Source: Ctenosaura bakeri (lineage: Eukaryota; Chordata; Lepidosauria; Squamata; Iguanidae). Taken from it: 64,000 nt of DNA. The first letter of the stretch is position 1. Every line of letters begins with the position of its first letter. Where the stretch lies: NCBI GenBank assembly GCA_948474755.1, contig CAOLHI010001303.1:496001-560000 (forward strand), given 5' to 3'. Below the pieces are notes generated by a model. It made no database searches, had not been told where the DNA came from, and saw nothing but the letters and a program-made list of their open reading frames with translations. This document shows, one piece after another, positions 57,667-64,000 of this stretch. The translations under genes were made by a program, and so were the position numbers.

Positions 57667-58679
57667 TTCCCCTGCTTCCTCACCTGCTCCCCAACCGCCA
57701 GGTCGAGTGCTTGTATCCTTCTGGGAAAAAACTGAGGCAAAGAAGGTGTTAAGTAGTTCTGCCTTTTCTCTTCCCCCTGTTAGTAATTCGCCATCATCTC
57801 TGCGCAGTGACCCTACTGTCTCCTTCTTTTTCCTTTTGCTGTGGACATATTTTAAAAAAACCCTTTTTATTGTTTTTAATGTCTCTGGCCAGCCTAAGTT
57901 CGTTCTGTGCTTTAGCCTTTCTGACCTCCTTCCTACATCTCCTGGCTACTTGCTTAAATTCTTCTTTGGTGGTTTCCCCCTTTTTCCATTTCCTATACAC
58001 GTTTCTCTTAACACTTAGCCCAGCTGAGAGTTCTTTAGTCAACCATTTTGGTTTCTTCAGATGCCTTCCATTTTTCCTCCTTATTGGTACAGTTTTAGAC
58101 TGTGCCTTCAGTATCTCCTTTTTAAGGAACTCCCATGCCTCCTGAACTCCTTTCCCTTTCACTATTCTTGACCACGGAATTCCAGCCAGCAGCTCCCTAA
58201 GTTTACAGAAGTCCGCTTTTTTAAAATCTAAGATGAGTGTCTGGCTACCCTTATCTTCTCCTTCCCACTGAATGCCAAATTCCAATAGGGCATGATCACT
58301 CCCCCCTAAAGATTCAACCACTTCTACCTCATTCACAAGGTCATCCCTTTTGGTCAGGATCAGATCTAGAATATTTGATCCCCTTGTGGCCTCTTCCACT
58401 TTCTGGACCATGAAGTCGTCTGCAAGACAAGCAAGAAACTTGCTGGACCTTGCTGTCTTGGCAGAGTTTGACTGCCAGCATATATCTGGGTAATTGAAAT
58501 CTCCCATTATTACTGTATCTCTCCTTTTTGAATGTGCAGTCATTTGGTTGAGGAAGGTGTCATCAAAGTCGTCAGCCTGGGTTGGAGGTCTGTAGTAAAT
58601 CCCCACCAGAATATCCCTATTCTTCCTCGCTGCCTTAATTCTTACCCAAATGCTCTTGACCTGGCTTTCTGGGTTTAAG
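56353..58679 (-). mobile_element. CR1 LINE lacking both ends, antisense
   Basis: Matches the CR1 at 28.66-31.95 kb from about 28935 to 31210 of that copy. At the left it starts abruptly at GCAGCAGAAAACAAGCC and so lacks the last ~270 bp, including the octamer repeats that LINE insertions always keep. At the right it stops at GGGTTTAAGT within the endonuclease. The junction with the DIRS-like piece has GCAGCAG microhomology. Loss of the 3' end points to a deletion or recombination after insertion. Confidence 0.95.
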
Positions 58680-58894
58680 TAAAAAGGAGGAAGAGAGAAG
58701 AAAAAATAGAAGGTGGCAGCACCTTTAAGACTAACTGGTAGGGATGGGATGAATCCAGAATTTTCCAAATCCGGATCCAGATCCCTGGAAGGTTCTGGGA
58801 ACCCACAAATCTCATGAATCTCGAATCTTTTGAATCCTTTTTTTAAAAAGAGCTTAAAAAGCAAGGGAAAGGAGGATAATCTTGAGCAAGACAC
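57794..58894 (-). pseudogene. CR1 endonuclease half, fused upstream to unrelated sequence
   Basis: A 366-codon open frame. From about residue 76 ([20 protein letters not shown]) it is CR1: [20 protein letters not shown] and GSDHALLEF of the endonuclease, followed by the lysine-rich linker ending ...[11 protein letters not shown]. The first ~75 residues come from the sequence to the right of the CR1 breakpoint at 58679 and are not CR1. The N-terminal endonuclease motifs (TNAR, TETWW) are absent. A frameshift near 57800 separates it from the RT frame. Confidence 0.85.
58680..58877. other. Unassigned mosaic between CR1 and SINE
   Basis: GGTGGCAGCACCTTTAAGAC then TAACTGG (58712-58738) resembles the Penelope-associated 3' motif GGCACCTTAAAGACTAACAGA. 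The rest has repeated GAATCC/GGATCC phrases (GAATCCAG, AATCCGGATCCAGATCCC), perhaps subterminal repeats of an unknown element. Confidence 0.35.
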
Positions 58895-59005
58895 ACTCTC
58901 TCAGCCTTAGCAAAAGCCTAGACAAAGCCCTCTGAAGAAATCTGGCCAAGACAATTGTCCTAGGTTTGCCTCAGGATCTCCCCAGATTGAAAATGACATG
59001 AAGGC
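58878..59005 (+). mobile_element. tRNA-derived SINE, 5'-truncated body and tail
   Basis: Starts at ATCTTGAGCAAGACACACTC, passes through GAAGAAATCTGGCCAAGACA and AGGTTTGCCTCAGGATCTCC, and ends GAAAATGACATGAAGGC. The tRNA-like head is missing. It runs directly into the palindrome at 59008. Confidence 0.78.
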
Positions 59006-59007
59006 CC

Positions 59008-59066
59008 TTTGTACACAGGCAGGAAAATGTGGATTAATCCGACATTTTACTGCCTGTGTAAACAGG
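59008..59066. repeat. Near-perfect 59-bp palindrome
   Basis: The left arm GTACACAGGCAGGAAAATGT and right arm ACATTTTACTGCCTGTGTAA flank the self-complementary core GGATTAATCC. The arms pair over about 20 bp with one or two mismatches. It lies between the SINE tail and the L1 5' end and belongs to neither as I know them. Confidence 0.85.
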
Positions 59067-59337
59067 ACCACATACTACGGTAGAGAGATAATCGGGGGGG
59101 GGGGAGAAGATAGCGATGCGTGTGGTCGCTCCGTGAGAATCTCTGCCGGAGCAATCAACCCGGCGGGAGTTAACGGTGAAAAATAGTAAGCTGCCTGAGC
59201 TCATCCGAAGCGGGATGAACGAGAGGGTCGCGATTTCCAGTGTTGCGGAGCCGAAGGATCTGAAAGATCTGAAAAGACTCTGAAAGACTTAAAAGAAGAT
59301 TGGAATAGTCTGAGAGAAGGTGAGGGAAGCTGGAGCT

Positions 59338-59695
59338 TTGATATGTTAAGTAATAAGATTATATTTAGTAATAGTAATAGTTTAAGTGGAAGCGAAAAAT
59401 ATAGAATTAAGAATGGAACTATTATAATAAAAATGAATATAATGAGAATAAGAATTAAAGATAGGTAACAAAAATATACAAGTAGTATGACATAGAAGAA
59501 GCTGAATAAGTTTATGATTTTAAGGGTAAAAGAGAAAAATAATAATGTAAGTTTGTTTTTTTTTGTTTTTTTCTTTTCTTCTTTTCTTCTTTTCTCGTTT
59601 CACTATTATGTACCAACACATGGTGTTTTAATTTTTTGTTTCTGTTTTTTTTATATAATTAATAATAATAATAATAATAAAAGCTAAAAAAAAAA
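59338..59695 (+). mobile_element. A-tailed insertion in L1 5' UTR, 14-bp target duplication
   Basis: AT-rich 358-bp segment ending in TAATAATAATAAAAGCTAAA and further A's. It is flanked by GGGAAGCTGGAGCT (59324-59337) and GGGAAGCCGGAGCT (59696-59709), a 13/14 match. A-tail plus target duplication means LINE-driven insertion. It has a CTTTTCTTCTTTTCTTC-rich part and an AATAAT tail, which suggests a truncated 3' end of an L1-type element. Its identity is not proven. Confidence 0.8.
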
Positions 59696-59798
59696 GGGAA
59701 GCCGGAGCTGGGGAACCAGGGAAGAGAGAGGACGATCCAGCGAAGCTCTCTGTCAGGCTCTGAGGGAGAACACACTTCGCGAAGAACCAAACCCCGCC

Positions 59799-60158
59799 GT
59801 GGTGCCAGGAGGCTTGAGCGTCGCAGATCTATCTTTAAGAATATTTTGCTCCCTGTTTATTTTGTCTGTTTGTCTGTTTTTTTACTTTTTCTTTTTTGCA
59901 CCCCTCTCGGGGTTTGTGGACGTGGATTTAAATAATAGGAGTTTTATAGACTACATTGAATTTTGGGAGAAAGACTACAATTTAGTGAGCGTAATATTCT
60001 TTATAGGACGATTTGAAGGAAGACTTGATATAAGATTAAATGCGGATAAGAGACTGTATTTGGTCGGATACAGATTAATGTTTTTGGACAATTTGGATGA
60101 CTCATTTTTTCTTTTTTTGAGCTATATGAGCTATATGTGGTTTTTTTGTTTTTTCTGA
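59799..60158 (+). other. Upstream open frame in L1 5' UTR
   Basis: A 119-codon frame with a hydrophobic, F/L-rich segment (residues ~17-38) and a charged middle. I do not recognise it. The start codon is not a clear ATG context and the frame may be chance. It is recorded because it is long for a leader and lies before ORF1. Confidence 0.2.
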
Positions 60159-61336
60159 GCCATACGAGTTTGGAATGAGTAACATTGAAGATATGGCTGC
60201 TGGATGCCTGCAAAGTGAAATGGCGGCGACTGTTGTTTGAAGTTCAAGATAATTTTTTTTACTGTAATCCGAGCAAGCGAGGAGGAGGAGGAGGGAGAGT
60301 GGGAGAGAGAGAGGGGGGAGGAGAGAGGAAGGAAGAGGAGGAAATTTGCTCTTTGGTTCGAGAGGAGGATTTATTTTGACAATTTTTTGGAAGCTTTCTT
60401 GGAGATTTTTTGTTTGTTTGTTTGTTTGCTTGCTTGACGGAAGAGTTGAGTATTGAGCCGATAGTCTCCTCAGGCATACATCTTTCCAGGCGTCTATTTC
60501 TTCAGGCGTGTGTCTACCGGAACTTAAGTATAGAGATAGAGACGGAATTGGGATCCGGCTTCAACAGAATTGTGCTCCATCCCTCCCCCCGGCGGACGAG
60601 AACTAAATCGGGAATCCGGAAATTGCCTGATCTTCTTTCCCCTCTCTGGTTGCGGGGGGAAAGTATTCATAAAATTGTTGTATAATAATCAGGTTGTTCT
60701 GATTTAAATTTGGGTATATTGGGGTATATTTTGATATATTTGGATATAATATATTTGGATATAATATAAGGGAAGAGGGGAAAGTATTTATATAAATATA
60801 TAAATATATACATAGACAAATATACTGAGGTTATAAGAGGTGAGGGATATTATAAAATCAAATATTTGTGATTTATGATTTAATTGTAAATTTAATAGTA
60901 ATTGTATTAAGAATTTAACAGTTGATTGGAACGGATATTTAATTTGTGCTGCTTGGTGGATAGATTTGTCAAGGTCAAGGGTAAGGAATATATACAACAT
61001 TTAGTTAAAATATAGCTTGAATATTTATATTTAATTCCATATTGATATATTGTGATTGAAGGGGTGATACATATATTTTGTTTTTAGACCCTTCAGGGTC
61101 TTGATATATAAATAGTTGAAAGAGACATAACTGATTAGAGGTAAAAAGGGAGATAGTTAAAATAAGTGGTTATATTCTTATATTCATTTTTTTCCCTCCT
61201 CCTCTTCCTTTCTCCCTCTCTCTCTCTCTCTTAATTGTTAATTGCTTTCTTCATTAATTAATTAATTAATTTTTCATTAATTACACACAATAGTTCAATT
61301 GGTTGGTTTTTTTAAGATAGATATTTGAAGAGAGTA

Positions 61337-61630
61337 ATGGCGACAAAAGTAAAAAGATCAACTAGACAAAGAAGTACTTCACTGGAAGACATCCAAGAAA
61401 ATCCTAGTACAAATAAGGAAGTGTTAGAAGAATTCCGGAAATTTGGAAATGAGTTTAGATTAGAGATGAAGACTTACTTGAGAGAGTTGAAAGAGGAAAT
61501 AAATCAAGATATTCGAAAAGAGCTTGGAGAACTGAAGTTAAAAGTTACAGAAGAAATGAAAGAAATGAAAGATAAGATTTTGGACATTACAAAAGAAATT
61601 ACTCAAATAGGCAGTAATACTTCAATCTAA
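61337..61630 (+). pseudogene. L1 ORF1, N-terminal and coiled-coil part
   Basis: Starts at ATG 61337 (MATKVKRSTRQRS), which I prefer over an upstream TTG, since an A three bases before it gives a usable context. Residues ~30-95 form a lysine/glutamate-rich heptad region (EVLEEFRKFGNEF, REDIRKELGELKLK-like, EEMKEMKDKI), the trimerising coiled coil of L1 ORF1 proteins. The frame ends at TAA 61628-61630; the continuation (KVNLVEQHLEATEERVDEEI) lies in another frame, so a frameshift occurs near 61615. Confidence 0.85.
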
Positions 61631-62419
61631 GGTCAATCTGGTGGAGCAGCATTTGGAGGCAACGGAGGAGAGGGTGGATGAAGAGATATCCAAGTTGAAA
61701 GTGGACATAGACGTACGTGCACGTTCTAAGTGTTTGAAGATACAAGGTATTAAGGAGTGACCTCGGGAGAATCTAGCGGAAACGGTAGTTGCGATTTTGG
61801 CAGACTTTATAGGTTGGGTGGTGGCTCAACTGGACCTTGAAGTCGATAAAATCTACTGGGTAAATTCGGCGGTGGCAACAAGGCAACATTTACCACGAGA
61901 TATCGCTGTACATTTTGTTAGGGAGAGGGTTAGAGATCTAATAATTCAACAGAGTTATAAAAATCGGATCTCAGTTGAAGATACAGAAATATTAATATTA
62001 AAAGATTTTCCGTACGAGGTGTTGCGTAAAAGAAGGACTTGTAAGGACTTGACAAAAGCTTTGCGAGAGAGACAAATCAGATATAAGTGGGCGAGAGAGA
62101 GGGAATAATCTTTACCTATAAATTTAGAAGACATATTATAGACACTTCGGAAAAAGCTGAAGAATTCCTGAAGAAATTGCAACAGGAAGATGAGCTAGAT
62201 GCATCTTATGAGAGGAGATACTCTAAAGAAACACCGGAATCCCACAGAAAAACCAGAAATCAACTTCAACTGAGTTTTCATAATGAAGAGGATGAAACAG
62301 ACTTGTTGAATATAGTGGAAGAACCGAGTTCGGCCCCTTCGAAAGAAATTGCACTTCTTCATGGTGAAGCGGAACGCGGGTTGAAAGCTCTTCAACAGAT
62401 CGTGACAACACTGAAGTAA
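61631..62419 (+). pseudogene. L1 ORF1, RRM and C-terminal part, broken
   Basis: Continues the coiled coil and then reads SKCLKIQGIKE before a TGA (near 61758), a possible CpG-derived stop. It then reads the 61797-62108 frame (RRM-like and C-terminal region: HLPRDIAVHFVRERVRDLII and DTEILILKDFPYEVLRKRR), and a further frame at 62087-62419 ends at TAA 62417-62419 (GREGIIFTYKFRRHIIDTSE). So there are at least two frameshifts and one stop. L1 ORF1 binds its RNA as a trimer; this copy could not make the whole protein. Confidence 0.8.
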
Positions 62420-62520
62420 ACATAAGTGTTTATTGAGAAATCTTTTTTTTTCTTCTTTCCTCTTTTTTTCTTTTCCTCTCTTTTCTTTCTCTTGTCTGTT
62501 AGGTTTTATACATTTAGAGG

Positions 62521-62553
62521 TTAATATATAATATAATATAATATAATATAATA
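62521..62553. repeat. (TATAA)n microsatellite between ORF1 and ORF2
   Basis: TATAATATAATATAATATAA-type array of about six units, ending 10 bases before the ORF2 start codon. Confidence 0.9.
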
Positions 62554-62563
62554 AGGATATATT

Positions 62564-64000
62564 ATGAAGGATCTGTGTATATGTTCTTGGAATGTTAACG
62601 GTCTGAATGGTCCAGTTAAGAGGAAAAGAGTTTTTAATTTTTTGGGGAAGTTAAATGTGGAGATAGCCTGCTTGCAAGAAACCCATATATTGTAAGAGAA
62701 AGTGAAATACCTACAGAATAATAAACTAGGAACGTGCTATGCAACCTGTGATCAAAATCAGAAGAGGAATGGAGTAGCAATATTTGTCAAGCCTAAGGTT
62801 CAATCAAAATTAATTTATAAGGATAATAAGGGCCAATTTATTGTTGTTGAATTAAATTGGAAAAATGATAAAATGTTGCTTATTGGTATATATGCCCCTT
62901 TAGAAAAAAAACAGAAGTTTTATGAGATGGTTATAAATTTTATAGCACAATCGGATTATCAAAAAATAATTTGTATGGGAGATTGGAATGGGGTTGTAGA
63001 TGCTAAATTAGATAGAAAGCAAACTGTTCAAAAAAGTGCCAAACATGGAAACTTACCTAAGGATGTTAAAGAAGGACTTAGGTCGTTAAATTTAGTTGAT
63101 GTATGGAGGATAAAACATGGACTTCAGCGAGATTTTACATTTTATTCGGCATATCACCAAAGTTGGTCTCGTATTGATATGATTTGGGCATCTAAAAGTC
63201 TAGCTACCACGGTTGAGGATATTCAGATTTTACCCAGATTAATCTCTGATCATTTGCCAGTATTGATGAAATTTAATCGTACTCCGAGAAGGTATAAATG
63301 GAGATTTAATGAAGCTTTGCTAAAAGATCTTAAGGTTATAGAAAAGCTTAAGCAAGAAATCAGAAATTTTTTTAAGGATAATTTAAATAAAGGAACTAAA
63401 ATAGCCATAGTTTGGGATACCATGAAAGCTTATATAAGGGGAATTTTGAAAAAAAAGGAATATACATTGAGAAAACAAAAGAGGGCTAAAGAGGATAAAC
63501 TCCAGAAACTTTTGAAAGAAAAAGAGGAGGATCTGAAGGTAAACCCGGATAATAAAAAAGTTCAAAGAGAAATTCAAATAATTAGAGCTCAAATAACAAC
63601 ATTAAATTTACAAGAGATAGAAGTTAAATCTAAATATATTAAACAAAAGGAATTTGAATTTGGGAATAAAACTTCAAAATGGTTGGCTTATAAATTACGT
63701 AAGAGAAAAGAAAATAATTACATAATTCAGATTAGAAAGGAAAATAGGTTGATTTCGGAGCAAGGACTAATAATTTCGTCTTTCCAAATTTTTTTTGAGA
63801 AACTATATTCTAAGGGTAGATCTGATTCTAAGGAAGTGGAACATATAAAGCATTACCTAGATAAAGAAAAAATACCTCGAATATCGGAGGAAATGAGGAT
63901 TGTGTTAAATGAGAAAATATCTTTACAAGAGGTAAATATGGTAATTAGAAATTTAAAATTAGGGCAAGCCCCTGGGACAGATGGATATATGGCAATATTT
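62564..64000 (+). CDS. L1 ORF2: endonuclease and start of reverse transcriptase (partial)
   Basis: From ATG 62564 the frame runs 479 codons to the window edge with a single stop, TAA at 62693-62695 (codon 44). The APE-type endonuclease is complete: SWNVNGLN at 8-15, QETH at 38-41 (catalytic Glu39), IGIYAPL, MGDWNGVVD, SRIDMIW near 63168-63184 and SDHLPV near 63244. A long lysine-rich linker follows, then GQAPGTDGY near 63962, the start of the reverse transcriptase. L1 ORF2 nicks target DNA and primes reverse transcription there. Apart from the TAA the frame is clean, so this copy is young compared with its broken ORF1. The stop still makes it inactive as it stands. Confidence 0.94.

Larger units (their letters stand above)
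59094..64000 (+). mobile_element. L1 LINE, full 5' end, cut by window edge
   Basis: Begins with a G-run and AGAAGATAGCGATGCG, runs through a GC-richer 5' UTR (to about 60660) and an AT-rich 5' UTR part (60690-61320), then ORF1 (61337-62419, broken) and ORF2 (62564 to the window end, open except for one stop). The layout 5' UTR, coiled-coil ORF1, APE endonuclease plus RT ORF2 is that of L1. A smaller A-tailed insertion lies in its 5' UTR at 59338-59695. The 3' end lies outside the window. Confidence 0.92.

Noticed and set aside
57458..58018. 186-codon plus-strand frame
   Set aside because: Antisense shadow of the CR1 ORF2 linker in the copy at 56.4-58.7 kb.
1..64000. CRISPR array or prokaryotic operon
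   Set aside because: No array of regular repeats and spacers; all recognised content is vertebrate retroelements and DNA transposons.

Overview
The window looks like repeat-rich, gene-poor nuclear DNA of a squamate reptile (lizard or snake). The evidence is the mix of element types rather than any host gene: CR1 LINEs with the (ATTCTATG)n 3' end, RTE/BovB LINEs, tRNA-derived SINEs whose tail resembles the BovB 3' end, L2 LINEs, an L1, a Penelope-like element, DIRS-like tyrosine-recombinase remnants and several small DNA transposons. I found no convincing host exon, tRNA or rRNA gene. The only cellular RNA homology is a U2 snRNA 5' fragment. Species-level assignment is not possible from sequence alone.

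Layout. 1-11 kb holds scattered SINEs, one CR1 3' fragment, a decayed DIRS-like element (recombinase and gag remnants, minus strand), an L2 reverse-transcriptase fragment and MITEs. 11-28 kb holds a BovB fragment interrupted by a MITE, a foldback element resembling a DIRS terminal repeat, two sharper inverted-repeat DNA elements (23.3-24.0 and 26.9-27.6 kb) and long AT-rich stretches with no recognisable feature. 28.5-32.0 kb is a 3.3-kb CR1 inserted into a SINE, with a 753-codon open ORF2 and the end of an SGNH-esterase ORF1. 32-43 kb is mostly featureless apart from the U2 fragment and old LINE pieces. 44-46 kb is a nest: antisense BovB interrupted by a Tigger-like element and a SINE, followed by a sense L2. 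50.9-51.5 kb is a Tigger-like element with an internal hairpin. 53.6-58.7 kb stacks a Penelope-like GIY-YIG fragment, a plus-strand CR1, a DIRS-like fragment and a minus-strand CR1. 59.1 kb to the window end is a long L1 on the plus strand: 5' UTR carrying its own insertion, broken ORF1, and ORF2 open to the window edge except for one stop.

How the parts relate. BovB copies and the SINEs share a 3' tail, which fits SINE mobilisation by BovB machinery. The nesting gives relative ages: SINE before CR1 (28.5-32 kb), BovB before MITE (11 kb), BovB before Tigger-like element and SINE (44-45 kb), and L1 before the A-tailed insertion in its 5' UTR (59.3-59.7 kb). I see no undescribed biological system. 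The most informative objects are the DIRS-like remnants, the Penelope-like endonuclease fragment, the CR1 ORF1 esterase, the frame-validated MITE target duplication and the L1 ORF2.
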